A stretch of 64,000 bases of DNA, taken from assembly GCF_022484265.1 (NCBI RefSeq), contig NZ_JAKVLR010000001.1, forward strand, positions 186,001 through 250,000, read 5' to 3'. This DNA is from Companilactobacillus sp. (GTDB lineage: Bacteria; Bacillota; Bacilli; Lactobacillales; Lactobacillaceae). The notes beneath the pieces were generated by a model that saw only the letters and a list, made by a program, of their open reading frames with translations, had not been told where the DNA came from and searched no databases. The number at the start of each line of letters is the position of its first letter. The first letter of the stretch is position 1. The translations under genes were made by a program, and so were the position numbers. This document shows positions 1 through 7,949 of the stretch, piece after piece.

Positions 1-1
1 A

Positions 2-54
2 AAGATATTGGTCGAAATGCAATCTAGACATCAAAAAAAGGAATTTGAAGATTA
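2..54 (+). CDS. possible 3' end of an upstream plus-strand gene (partial)
   Basis: Reading frame 2 is open from the window edge and ends at TAA 52-54; its last residues read QKKEFED. The frame opposite belongs to plsC, whose last residues (EFED) come from the same palindrome read on the other strand. The other frames either stop at 27 or run on without a stop, so assignment to a real gene is only likely. No family can be named from 17 residues. If real, it converges on plsC and the two genes share a terminator lying inside both coding sequences. Confidence 0.3.
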
Positions 55-72
55 ATCTTCAAATTCCTTTTT
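35..72. terminator. bidirectional terminator, perfect 38-bp palindrome
   Basis: Bases 35-53 are the exact reverse complement of 54-72, with an A-run on the left and a T-run on the right, so it can terminate in both directions. It contains the plsC stop codon and encodes the last residues of plsC. Confidence 0.75.
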
Positions 73-690
73 ATTTGGATCAGGTATGTATTTAAAGTTA
101 GGATCAATTTCATTATCAATTTGTTTCCAAGCTTCTTCCATATCTTCGTTTACTTTTTGAGTTTGTTCATCGTCCAATTTTGCTTTAAAATTAAAGTCAA
201 TTTCCGGTCCAATACCGATGGTTACTTTTTTATGCTTCAATAAATCGCCAAATTTAACTGGCCCTTGATAAACAAACGGAACTAACGGTGCTTTTGACAT
301 CTTGGCGATCAATGATGCGCCACCGCGTAGCTGTTGTGAATATCTCGTTCCAGAAGGGAACATGATCAAAACTTGTCCCTTATTTTTCAAAGCTTTAACA
401 GGTGTTTTGATAACTGATGGCCCGGGATGTTTACGATCAACCGGAAAGGCATGTGAATGAACCAAGATGAATCGTAGAATTGGATTTTTGAATAATTCAA
501 TTTTTGCCATAAAAGTTGCTTCTCGCGGTTTGATTGCTAATGCAAAGAATATTGGCTCCCACCATGTTCGATGAGGAGCAACAATAATATAAGGTTTGTC
601 GGGTAAATTTTCTTTACCGACGATGTCGAATCGTCCATTAACTACAAAAACCACAAATCGGGCGACTTGTCGGATAAACTTATAGAACAT
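52..690 (-). CDS. plsC: 1-acyl-sn-glycerol-3-phosphate acyltransferase family protein (PlsC-like)
   Basis: Predicted membrane-associated acyltransferase that would add the second acyl chain to lysophosphatidic acid to give phosphatidic acid for membrane lipid synthesis. The 212-residue length fits bacterial PlsC. After an N-terminal hydrophobic stretch, a block around residues 39-45 reads APHRTWWEP. This matches the acyltransferase HX4D motif except that Glu replaces the usual Asp. The second motif, normally FPEGTR, reads FPSGTR near residue 111. Both changes are visible and may alter acyl specificity or activity. The gene is divergent from the methyltransferase gene at 742, with GGAGG just upstream of its ATG. 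Family assignment is firm; exact substrate is inferred. Confidence 0.85.
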   Translation of the reverse strand: MFYKFIRQVARFVVFVVNGRFDIVGKENLPDKPYIIVAPHRTWWEPIFFALAIKPREATFMAKIELFKNPILRFILVHSHAFPVDRKHPGPSVIKTPVKALKNKGQVLIMFPSGTRYSQQLRGGASLIAKMSKAPLVPFVYQGPVKFGDLLKHKKVTIGIGPEIDFNFKAKLDDEQTQKVNEDMEEAWKQIDNEIDPNFKYIPDPNKKEFED

Positions 691-741
691 GTACTAATTT
701 CCTCCAAATGAGATTTATGTAAAAAGTAAGGTAGGTATATC

Positions 742-1467
742 ATGAGTAAAATGTCAAAGGATATTATAGCAAACAGTGGCGTAATAATAAATCAAGACAA
801 AGACCTATATTCATTTAATTTAGACACCATTCTACTATATAACTTCGCAAAACCGTCAAAAAAAGGTCGAGTAGTTGATCTATGTTCCGGAAATGGTGCT
901 ATCGGACTTTCTTTGACCGCAAAAACTAATGCTCATATTTACCTTGTTGAGATCCAACCTGAATTGGCAAAGCTAGCTCAACGGAGCATTGCAGAAAACC
1001 AGCTCGAACAACAGGTAACGTTAATAATTGATGATTTGAATAATGTGTTGCAATATCTTGATCACGATACAGTGGACACAATCACTTGCAATCCGCCTTA
1101 TTTTGCCAATGATTCTCAAGCAAAGATTAAGGAAAATCCCGTTTTAGCAATCGCCCGACATGAAATAAAAACTAACCTTGACCAAATTCTTCATCAATCA
1201 ATGATCTTGTTGAAAGAAAACAGCCATCTATTTATGGTTTATCGTCCTGATCGATTGCCAGAATTATTCTCTGATTTGCTAAAAAATAAATTGCAGCCCA
1301 AGAAGGTGCGTTTTGTCAGAACACGTGCCAATGCGGCTGCCAATTTGGTTTTAGTTGACGCAATCAAGACAGTAAAGTCAGGTAATCTAGAAGTATTGCC
1401 TGATTTAATTATGTATAATGGGGATGTTTTAACCCAGGAGGCAGCCAAGATTTTAAATGAAAGATGA
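742..1467 (+). CDS. TrmN6/YfiC-like class I SAM-dependent methyltransferase
   Basis: Predicted tRNA or nucleic acid adenine N6-methyltransferase. The SAM-binding motif I is VVDLCSGNGAIGLSL (about residues 44-58), and the amino-methylating motif IV is NPPYF (about 117-121). This is the signature of the TrmN6 family, which methylates A37 of tRNA1(Val) in E. coli. The 241-residue length fits. The downstream GIY-YIG gene overlaps it by 11 bp, an arrangement common in Firmicutes (YabB-YazA), so the two are co-translated. Start ATG 742 follows AAGGTAGG; ATG 751 is an alternative. Substrate in this organism is inferred from the family only. Confidence 0.85.
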   Translation: MSKMSKDIIANSGVIINQDKDLYSFNLDTILLYNFAKPSKKGRVVDLCSGNGAIGLSLTAKTNAHIYLVEIQPELAKLAQRSIAENQLEQQVTLIIDDLNNVLQYLDHDTVDTITCNPPYFANDSQAKIKENPVLAIARHEIKTNLDQILHQSMILLKENSHLFMVYRPDRLPELFSDLLKNKLQPKKVRFVRTRANAAANLVLVDAIKTVKSGNLEVLPDLIMYNGDVLTQEAAKILNER

Positions 1468-1723
1468 TAGTTATTTCGTATACATATTACTATGTGCAGA
1501 TGGGACGTTTTACACTGGCACATCTAATGACGTGAAAAAAAGAGTCAAGACACACAACAGCGGTAAGGGCGCAAAGTATACCAAAACAAGACGTCCAGTT
1601 AAATTACTTTACACTGAAAAGCTCGCGGATAAATCAGCAGCGTTAAAACGAGAAGCTGCGATAAAAAAACTAACTCGTCCTAAAAAAGAAGAACTACTGA
1701 TTGCCAATGGAATAAGTTGGTAG
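1457..1723 (+). CDS. GIY-YIG nuclease superfamily protein (YazA/UPF0213 type)
   Basis: Small 88-residue single-domain GIY-YIG protein. The diagnostic elements are YFVYILLC at residues 6-13 and FYTGTS at 18-23, followed by a conserved Arg in KKRVKTHN and Glu in LYTEK. These correspond to the catalytic Tyr, Tyr, Arg and Glu of GIY-YIG nucleases. The family is widespread next to the YabB methyltransferase; its biological role is not established. It overlaps the preceding gene and probably depends on it for translation. Confidence 0.9.
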   Translation: MKDDSYFVYILLCADGTFYTGTSNDVKKRVKTHNSGKGAKYTKTRRPVKLLYTEKLADKSAALKREAAIKKLTRPKKEELLIANGISW

Positions 1724-1729
1724 AATCTC

Positions 1730-1758
1730 TTGATTTTGAAGTGTTTATCCTCTATAAT
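1730..1758 (+). promoter_or_regulatory. sigma-A promoter of rpsB-tsf
   Basis: TTGATT at 1730-1735, a 17-bp spacer and a perfect TATAAT at 1753-1758, about 100 bp before rpsB. Confidence 0.65.
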
Positions 1759-1769
1759 ATTTGCTTGTA

Positions 1770-1860
1770 TTGCAAATACACACACTTAATGATTTAGTCA
1801 ACGGTGCGTTAAGACGTCTTGACTAGAAATGATTTAGGTGGAGGAAAAAACCAGGAGGAC
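1770..1860 (+). promoter_or_regulatory. rpsB 5' leader with a stem-loop
   Basis: The roughly 100-nt leader contains TAGTCAA (1795-1801) pairing exactly with TTGACTA (1819-1825), enclosing an inner loop. Ribosomal protein S2 leaders in Firmicutes are known autoregulatory sites. I infer but cannot show that this is one. Confidence 0.4.
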
Positions 1861-1866
1861 ATACAT

Positions 1867-2661
1867 ATGTCAGTTATTTCAATGAAACAACTTCTTGAAG
1901 CCGGTGTACATTTTGGTCACCAAACAAGACGTTGGAACCCTAAGATGAAACCTTTCATCTTCACACAAAGAAATGGTATTTATATCATTGATTTGCAAAA
2001 AACAGTTCGCATGATCGACGATGCTTACAACTATATGAAAGCAGTTGCCGGTGATGACGGTGTATTCTTATTCGTTGGTACAAAGAAACAAGCACAAGAT
2101 GCCATTGAAGAAGAAGCAACACGTGCAGGTCAATACTACGTTAACCATCGTTGGTTAGGTGGTACTTTGACTAACTGGAACACAATCCAAAAACGTATTA
2201 AGAGATTAAAAGAAATCAAAGCAATGTCAGAAGACGGAACTTTCGAACGTCTACCTAAGAAAGAAGTTGCTTTGTTAGAAAAACAAGAAGCAAAACTTGA
2301 AAAATTCCTTGGTGGTATCGAAGATATGCCAAGAATTCCTGATGTTATGTTTATTGTTGACCCACACAAAGAAAACATCGCTGTTAACGAAGCCAAGAAA
2401 CTTAATATTCCTATTGTTGCTATGGTTGATACAAACACAGATCCAGATCCTATCGATGTTATCATTCCATCAAACGATGACGCTATCCGTGCCGTACGTT
2501 TGATCGTTTCAAAGATGGCTGATGCCATTGTTGAAGGTAAACAAGGTGAAGATTCAGTATCTGCTGACGACTTTGCTAAAGATGGTTCAAATGACGAAGG
2601 TCAATCCATTGAAAATGTTGCCGAAAACGACGATAATGAAAGTGCTAACGATAATAAATAA
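1867..2661 (+). CDS. rpsB: 30S ribosomal protein S2
   Basis: Structural protein of the small ribosomal subunit, needed for S1 binding and docking of mRNA. The N-terminus SVISMKQLLEAGVHFGHQTRRW is the S2 signature, and a second signature, FIVDPHKENIAVNEA, lies mid-protein. ATG 1867 is chosen because AGGAGG at 1853-1858 sits at the correct distance; a longer frame from 1819 has no such site. The product is 264 residues with an acidic, low-complexity C-terminal tail (DDNESANDNK). It is followed by a hairpin and then tsf, the normal rpsB-tsf operon. Confidence 0.98.
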   Translation: MSVISMKQLLEAGVHFGHQTRRWNPKMKPFIFTQRNGIYIIDLQKTVRMIDDAYNYMKAVAGDDGVFLFVGTKKQAQDAIEEEATRAGQYYVNHRWLGGTLTNWNTIQKRIKRLKEIKAMSEDGTFERLPKKEVALLEKQEAKLEKFLGGIEDMPRIPDVMFIVDPHKENIAVNEAKKLNIPIVAMVDTNTDPDPIDVIIPSNDDAIRAVRLIVSKMADAIVEGKQGEDSVSADDFAKDGSNDEGQSIENVAENDDNESANDNK

Positions 2662-2674
2662 TTTAGATTTGATT

Positions 2675-2697
2675 AGTCATCTGTAAAGATGACTTTC
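2675..2697 (+). terminator. hairpin between rpsB and tsf (partial terminator)
   Basis: AGTCATCT pairs with AGATGACT across loop GTAA, followed by TTTCTTT. It probably adjusts the S2 to EF-Ts transcript ratio. Confidence 0.55.
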
Positions 2698-2718
2698 TTT
2701 CTGACTGGAGGATAATTA

Positions 2719-3597
2719 ATGGCTGCTAAAATTACTGCTGCTCAAGTTAAAGAATTACGTGATAAGACAAGTGTTGGTATGATGGATGCTAAAAAAGCAT
2801 TGGTTTCTGCTGACGGAGATATGCAAAAGGCAATTGACGAACTTCGTGAAAAAGGTATCGCCAAAGCTGCTAAGAAGGGCGACCGTATCGCTGCTGAAGG
2901 TTTAGCACATATCGAAATTTCAGGTAACAAAGCTTCAATCATCGAAGTTAACTCAGAAACTGACTTTGTTTCATCAAACGACAAGTTCAAAGCTCTCGTA
3001 AACGAGATCGGTAAAGCTATCGTTGAAAATGAACCAAAAGACATGGACGAAGCACTTGCACTTAAAGTTTCAGAAGGTACAATCCAAGAAGCTGTTACTG
3101 GCTTAACTGCTGTTATCGGTGAAAAGATTACCTTGAGACGTTTCAAAGTCTTAGACAAGACGGACTCACAAGTATTCGGTTCATACTTGCATAATGGTGG
3201 CTTGATTGCTGCTGTTACTGTCCTTGAAGGTTCTGATGAAGAAGCTGCTAAGGATGTTGCAATGCATGTTGCTGCTATCAATCCTCGTTACATCGACCGT
3301 GACCACGTTCCTAGTGATGTTCTTGAACATGAAAAAGAAATCTTCACAGAAGAAACAAAAGCCGAAGGAAAACCTGAAAAGATTATCCCTCGTATTGTTG
3401 AAGGCCGTGTAAACAAGTTCCTTTCAGAAATCAGTTTAGCTGATCAAGAATTTGTTAAGGATTCTGATATGACAGTTCAACAATTTGTTGAATCTAAGAA
3501 TAGTAAACTTGTTGATTACGTTCGCTTCGAAGTTGGCGAAGGTATCGAAAAGCCTAAGGAAGATTTTGCTGAAGAAGTTAAAAATCAAATGAAATAA
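2719..3597 (+). CDS. tsf: translation elongation factor Ts
   Basis: Guanine nucleotide exchange factor that regenerates EF-Tu-GTP. It begins AAKITAAQVKELRDKTSVGMMDAKKAL, the N-terminal UBA-like module and EF-Ts signature 1. Signature 2 is near residues 73-83 (EVNSETDFVSS), containing the TDFV motif that contacts EF-Tu. Length 292 is normal. ATG 2719 follows CTGGAGG. Co-transcribed with rpsB and ended by a terminator at 3613-3650. Confidence 0.98.
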   Translation: MAAKITAAQVKELRDKTSVGMMDAKKALVSADGDMQKAIDELREKGIAKAAKKGDRIAAEGLAHIEISGNKASIIEVNSETDFVSSNDKFKALVNEIGKAIVENEPKDMDEALALKVSEGTIQEAVTGLTAVIGEKITLRRFKVLDKTDSQVFGSYLHNGGLIAAVTVLEGSDEEAAKDVAMHVAAINPRYIDRDHVPSDVLEHEKEIFTEETKAEGKPEKIIPRIVEGRVNKFLSEISLADQEFVKDSDMTVQQFVESKNSKLVDYVRFEVGEGIEKPKEDFAEEVKNQMK

Positions 3598-3612
3598 TAA
3601 TCATTAATGGGG

Positions 3613-3655
3613 GATCGCTTAATTTTATAATTAGGCGGTCTTTTATTTTATCTTC
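3613..3655 (+). terminator. terminator after tsf
   Basis: GATCGCTTAAT pairs with ATTAGGCGGTC (two G-U pairs), followed by TTTTATTTTA. Confidence 0.7.
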
Positions 3656-3674
3656 ATTTATATTCGACAATAGC

Positions 3675-3703
3675 TTTAAACCAATCTAGGAATCGTGTAA
3701 AAT
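3675..3703 (+). promoter_or_regulatory. candidate promoter of pyrH
   Basis: TTTAAA at 3675-3680, a 17-bp spacer and TAAAAT at 3698-3703. A second TAAAAT lies at 3741. Moderate match only. Confidence 0.35.
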
Positions 3704-3776
3704 TAAGGGTTGAATTTAAATTTTTTAATATGGAATATGTTAAAATATTAAATAGCAAAATTAAAGGAGTGCACTT

Positions 3777-4505
3777 ATGCCTGACATTAAATACAATCGA
3801 GTAATTCTAAAGGTTTCTGGTGAAGCATTAGCCGGTGAAAAAGGATTTGGAATCAATCCTCCTGTTATCAAACAAGTCGCAGAACAGATCAAGAGTATTC
3901 ACGAATTAGGAGTTCAAATTGCTATCGTTTGTGGTGGCGGAAATATTTGGCGTGGAGAAACTGGCGCTGAGATGGGCATGGATCGTGCTCAAGCTGATTA
4001 CATGGGAATGATGGCCACAGTGATGAATGGTTTAGCATTGCAAGATGGTTTGGAGCAATTGGATGTACCTACACGTGTACAAACATCAATTGAAATGCGC
4101 CAAGTTGCAGAGCCATATATCAGAAGAAAGGCAGTTCGTCATCTTGAAAAGGGACGTGTCGTTATCTTTGCAGGTGGAACTGGTAACCCTTACTTCTCGA
4201 CTGATACAACTGCTGTATTACGTGCAGCTGAAATCGAAGCAGACGTGATTCTAATGGCTAAAAATAATGTTGATGGTGTTTATTCAGCTGATCCACAAAA
4301 AGACCCACAAGCTAAGAAATATGACGAATTGACACAACTTGATATTATTAACAAGAACCTTGGTGTTATGGATTCTACAGCTTCATCATTATCAATGGAT
4401 AACAACATTCCTTTGATCGTCTTTAATTTGAACAAAGCAGAAAACATTAAAAAGGTTGTTCAAGGTGAAAACATTGGAACAATCATTAAGGGTGGTACAA
4501 AATAA
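3777..4505 (+). CDS. pyrH: UMP kinase
   Basis: Phosphorylates UMP to UDP with ATP, in pyrimidine nucleotide supply. Belongs to the amino acid kinase superfamily, distinct from eukaryotic UMP/CMP kinase. Visible landmarks are KVSGEALAGEKGFGI (residues 10-24), the glycine-rich CGGGNIWRG and AGGTGNPYFSTDT, and the C-terminal NNVDGVYSADP. Length 242 is typical. AAAGGAG precedes the ATG. The gene abuts frr exactly (TAA followed by ATG), so the two are coupled. Confidence 0.98.
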   Translation: MPDIKYNRVILKVSGEALAGEKGFGINPPVIKQVAEQIKSIHELGVQIAIVCGGGNIWRGETGAEMGMDRAQADYMGMMATVMNGLALQDGLEQLDVPTRVQTSIEMRQVAEPYIRRKAVRHLEKGRVVIFAGGTGNPYFSTDTTAVLRAAEIEADVILMAKNNVDGVYSADPQKDPQAKKYDELTQLDIINKNLGVMDSTASSLSMDNNIPLIVFNLNKAENIKKVVQGENIGTIIKGGTK

Positions 4506-5066
4506 ATGGCTGAAAATAGTGCAGTTTCAACATCAAAAGAAAAAATGAACAATTCGATTGAAGTTTTGAATCGCGAATTAGCTAATATTCGTGCAGGTAA
4601 AGCTAATGCTTCGATCCTTAGCAACATCCAAGTACAATATTACGGTACTCCAGTTCCATTGAACCAAGTTGCCTCAGTTAACATTCCTGAAGCTCGTGTT
4701 CTTATGATCACACCTTATGACAAATCATCATTAGACGACATTGAACATGCAATCAACTCATCAGACTTGGGTTTAAACCCTGCCAATGATGGTGATGTTA
4801 TTCGTTTAGTTATTCCACAACTAACTGGTGAACGCAGAAAAGAAATTGCCAAAAAGGTTGGTAAGGAAGCTGAAGATGCACGCGTTGCAGTTAGAAATGT
4901 CCGTCGTGAGGGTATGGACTCAATCAAGAAACAACAAAAAGATGGCGATATCTCTGAGGATGACTTCCACGATATTGAAAAGCAAATTCAAAAAGTTACT
5001 GATTCAGCAGTCGACCGTATTAATAAATTAGCTGAAGACAAAGAAAAGGAAATCACTGAAGGATAA
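4506..5066 (+). CDS. frr: ribosome recycling factor
   Basis: Works with EF-G to split post-termination ribosomes. The 186-residue length and tRNA-shaped family hallmarks are present: ELANIRAGKANASIL near residues 25-39, YYGTPVPLNQVAS and VRNVRREGMDSIKK in the long helical domain. Its ATG follows the pyrH stop with no gap. The frr stop codon sits in the loop of a perfect 7-bp hairpin (5056-5074), which may affect coupling to uppS. Confidence 0.98.
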   Translation: MAENSAVSTSKEKMNNSIEVLNRELANIRAGKANASILSNIQVQYYGTPVPLNQVASVNIPEARVLMITPYDKSSLDDIEHAINSSDLGLNPANDGDVIRLVIPQLTGERRKEIAKKVGKEAEDARVAVRNVRREGMDSIKKQQKDGDISEDDFHDIEKQIQKVTDSAVDRINKLAEDKEKEITEG

Positions 5067-5074
5067 ACCTTCAG
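5056..5074 (+). other. hairpin enclosing the frr stop codon
   Basis: CTGAAGG pairs exactly with CCTTCAG; the TAA of frr lies in the 5-nt loop. There is no T-run, so it is not an intrinsic terminator. Confidence 0.45.
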
Positions 5075-5086
5075 AACGATTGTACG

Positions 5087-5830
5087 ATGACAGAAAATAA
5101 TATCGATGGGCAGATCAATAATTTAAGAGTGCCAGATCATATTGCGATAATCATGGATGGAAACGGTCGTTGGGCAAAGAGAAGTGGTCAACCACGAATT
5201 GCTGGTCACAAAGAGGGTATGAACAATGTTAAACGCATTGCCACCACTGCTAGTCATTTGGGTGTTAAAGTTCTCAGTTTGTATGCTTTTTCTACCGAAA
5301 ACTGGAAACGTCCTAGTACCGAAGTAAGTTTTCTAATGAAACTTCCGGTTGATTTCTTTGGCGTTTTCATGCCTGATTTGATCAAAGAAAACATTAAAGT
5401 CGTAATTACTGGATTCAAGGACGATTTACCGACTAAAACTCAAAATGTCGTTAATAAAGCGATGGAAGATACCAAAGATAATACCGGAATGGTCTTAAAC
5501 TTTGCATTCAACTATGGCGGACGTGCAGAAATCATCAACGCTACCAAGATCTTGGCTGAAAAAGCTGTCGCTGGTGAGATCAAGCCACAAGATATTGATG
5601 AGAAAGCTTTTTCAGATGAATTGTTTACCAGTGTCTTAGGCAAGTACGCTGATCCTGATCTCTTGATACGTACGAGTGGCGAAGAGAGAATTTCTAATTT
5701 CTTATTATGGCAAATGGCATATACTGAAATGGTGTTTGACGATGCATATTGGCCGGACTTTACATCAGACAACCTGATAAATGACATCCGGACTTTTAAC
5801 GATCGTGATCGCCGATTTGGAACAGTTTAA
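5087..5830 (+). CDS. uppS: undecaprenyl diphosphate synthase (isoprenyl transferase)
   Basis: Cis-prenyltransferase that builds the C55 lipid carrier for peptidoglycan and other wall polymers. The catalytic block IIMDGNGRWAKRSG (residues 22-35) includes the essential Asp. Also visible are FSTENWKRP and the C-terminal LIRTSGEERISNFLLWQ signature. Length 247 is typical. No good Shine-Dalgarno precedes ATG 5087, so translation may depend on ribosomes leaving frr. Followed by cdsA. Confidence 0.97.
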   Translation: MTENNIDGQINNLRVPDHIAIIMDGNGRWAKRSGQPRIAGHKEGMNNVKRIATTASHLGVKVLSLYAFSTENWKRPSTEVSFLMKLPVDFFGVFMPDLIKENIKVVITGFKDDLPTKTQNVVNKAMEDTKDNTGMVLNFAFNYGGRAEIINATKILAEKAVAGEIKPQDIDEKAFSDELFTSVLGKYADPDLLIRTSGEERISNFLLWQMAYTEMVFDDAYWPDFTSDNLINDIRTFNDRDRRFGTV

Positions 5831-5848
5831 CAACTTTGGGGGAAAATT

Positions 5849-6643
5849 ATGAAACAACGTGTGATAACTGCCGTTATTGCTCTGGCAATTTTTATTCCGA
5901 TCCTACTAGCTGGTGGGGTATGGCTTGAAGTTGCAGCAGCGGTATTAGCAGCAATTGGTGTTTTTGAGATTTATATTATGCGTAAGCGTATAATAGTTTC
6001 AATCGACTTCGTAATTACCATCTTGGGTACTTTAGCTTTAGCGGTACCTGTTAATTTCTACCGAGGTTGGTTACCAAATGGATTTAATCGACTGGATATC
6101 TTATATATCTTTGTCGTCTTGTTACTAATGGTTACTGTATTCACCAAAAATAAATTCAATTTTGAAGATGCAGCAATTTCTGCGATTACCATGGTTTATG
6201 TAGGAATTGGTTTCCATTACTTAGCTTCTGTCAGAAATTCTAAAGCTGGTTTGGGACTATTGTTATTTGCTTTAATCGTAGTTTGGTCAACTGATATTTT
6301 TGCCTATACATTCGGTAGAAAAATCGGAAAGCATAAGCTTTGGCCAGCTATCAGTCCCAACAAGACTTGGGAAGGTACGATTGCCGGAATCGTCTGTGCA
6401 TTGATTTTTTCAGGAATATACATGATTTTTGTTCCTCAAAAATACCCAATGGTAGATATGTTAATGATTGCATTCGTACTTTCGATATTTGGTCAAATTG
6501 GAGATTTAATAGAATCAGCTTACAAGCGTTTCTACAAGGTTAAAGATTCAGGTAACATTTTGCCAGGCCACGGTGGTATTTTGGACAGATTTGATAGTAT
6601 GCTAATTGTTTTACCAATGTTACACATTTTTGGTTTAGTCTAA
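5849..6643 (+). CDS. cdsA: phosphatidate cytidylyltransferase
   Basis: Integral membrane enzyme making CDP-diacylglycerol from phosphatidate and CTP, the precursor of phosphatidylglycerol and cardiolipin. Several hydrophobic helices fill most of the 264 residues. The family signature, with conserved Ser, Lys and Asp, spans SAYKRFYKVKDSGN through GHGGILDRFDS near the C-terminus. GGGGG precedes the ATG. Product lies one step downstream of PlsC. Confidence 0.97.
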   Translation: MKQRVITAVIALAIFIPILLAGGVWLEVAAAVLAAIGVFEIYIMRKRIIVSIDFVITILGTLALAVPVNFYRGWLPNGFNRLDILYIFVVLLLMVTVFTKNKFNFEDAAISAITMVYVGIGFHYLASVRNSKAGLGLLLFALIVVWSTDIFAYTFGRKIGKHKLWPAISPNKTWEGTIAGIVCALIFSGIYMIFVPQKYPMVDMLMIAFVLSIFGQIGDLIESAYKRFYKVKDSGNILPGHGGILDRFDSMLIVLPMLHIFGLV

Positions 6644-6662
6644 TCGCTTCGTGGAGGTTAAA

Positions 6663-7934
6663 ATGACCGCGATAATAACATTTATAATTGTTTTTGGTAT
6701 TTTAGTGATCGTGCATGAATTTGGACATTACTATGCTGCCAAGAAATCAGGAATTTTAGTTCGAGAATTTTCGGTCGGAATGGGTCCGAAAATTGTCGCT
6801 TATCGAAAAAATAGCTCTACATATACATTGAGGTTATTACCGCTCGGTGGATACGTACGTATGGCTGGATCTCAAGAAGACGATTCCGAGATAAAACCCG
6901 GGACTATGTCTTCTTTAGTCATGGATGATAACGGAAAAGTTACTAAAATTATCATCTCCAGCAAAGTTTATGATGCCAATGCCGTTCCAGTTCAAATTTC
7001 TAAGGCCGATTTAGTTGACGACTTGACGATTGAAGGATATGAAAACGGTGATGAATCTGAAACCAAGACTTTTAATGTCGATCATGACGCTACAATTGTC
7101 GAAGAAGATGGAACTGAGGTGCAAATTGCCCCTCGAGATGTTCAACTTCAGTCAGTTTCGGTTTGGAAACGGATGATCACAAATTTTGCTGGACCATTCA
7201 ATAACTTTGTCTTGGCAATTGTTTGTTCAACTATTGCTGCATTTATGATGTCGGGCGGAGTTTTGACAAATACTAATCAAATTGGCCCAGTTATGCATGA
7301 TAGCGTAGCTCAAAAGGCCGGTTTAAAAGAGAATGACACAATCACTAAAGTTCAAGGTAAGAAAACCACTAATTGGACCGAATTGATTTCTGCCATTCAG
7401 GCAAGACCTGACAAAAAGACCACTTTAACGGTTAAGTCTGGAAATAAGACTAAGGACGTAGTGGTAGTTCCTAAGTCTGCGACAAGCAATGGTCAAAAAT
7501 ACGGGATGATTGGAGTTGCCGCACAACGCGATAATTCTGTTGGCGCCAAGCTTAAATATGGATTTACTTCAAGTTTTCAAACAACCGAAGCAATCTTTGG
7601 ACAACTAGGCAAAATGTTGACCGGAGGATTTAATATTAATCAACTGGCTGGTCCCGTTGGTATTTATTCGATGACATCTGAAGCATCTTCGTTGGGGATA
7701 GTTTACGTGATTCAATTTATGGCTATGCTTTCTTTGAACCTGGGGATCGTAAACTTGATTCCAATCCCAGCACTAGATGGTGGGAAAATCATCATGAACA
7801 TCGTTGAAGCCATCAGAAGAAAACCAATTCCAGAAGAATATGAAACGATTATTTCTTTGATCGGTGTTGGTATTTTGGTTCTATTAATGGTCGCAGTAAC
7901 TTGGAACGATATCCAAAGATTCTTTATTAAATAG
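6663..7934 (+). CDS. rseP: RIP metalloprotease RseP (site-2 protease)
   Basis: Membrane zinc protease that cleaves transmembrane segments of anti-sigma factors and signal-peptide remnants. The zinc motif HEFGH lies in the first helix, followed by a PDZ domain (about residues 190-280) and the second zinc site NLIPIPALDGGK near residue 375. Four hydrophobic segments fit the family. ATG 6663 is preferred because GGAGG at 6653-6657 precedes it; a GTG at 6651 overlaps that site. The product is 423 residues. Confidence 0.97.
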   Translation: MTAIITFIIVFGILVIVHEFGHYYAAKKSGILVREFSVGMGPKIVAYRKNSSTYTLRLLPLGGYVRMAGSQEDDSEIKPGTMSSLVMDDNGKVTKIIISSKVYDANAVPVQISKADLVDDLTIEGYENGDESETKTFNVDHDATIVEEDGTEVQIAPRDVQLQSVSVWKRMITNFAGPFNNFVLAIVCSTIAAFMMSGGVLTNTNQIGPVMHDSVAQKAGLKENDTITKVQGKKTTNWTELISAIQARPDKKTTLTVKSGNKTKDVVVVPKSATSNGQKYGMIGVAAQRDNSVGAKLKYGFTSSFQTTEAIFGQLGKMLTGGFNINQLAGPVGIYSMTSEASSLGIVYVIQFMAMLSLNLGIVNLIPIPALDGGKIIMNIVEAIRRKPIPEEYETIISLIGVGILVLLMVAVTWNDIQRFFIK

Positions 7935-7949
7935 GGGGAACTAGCGAGA

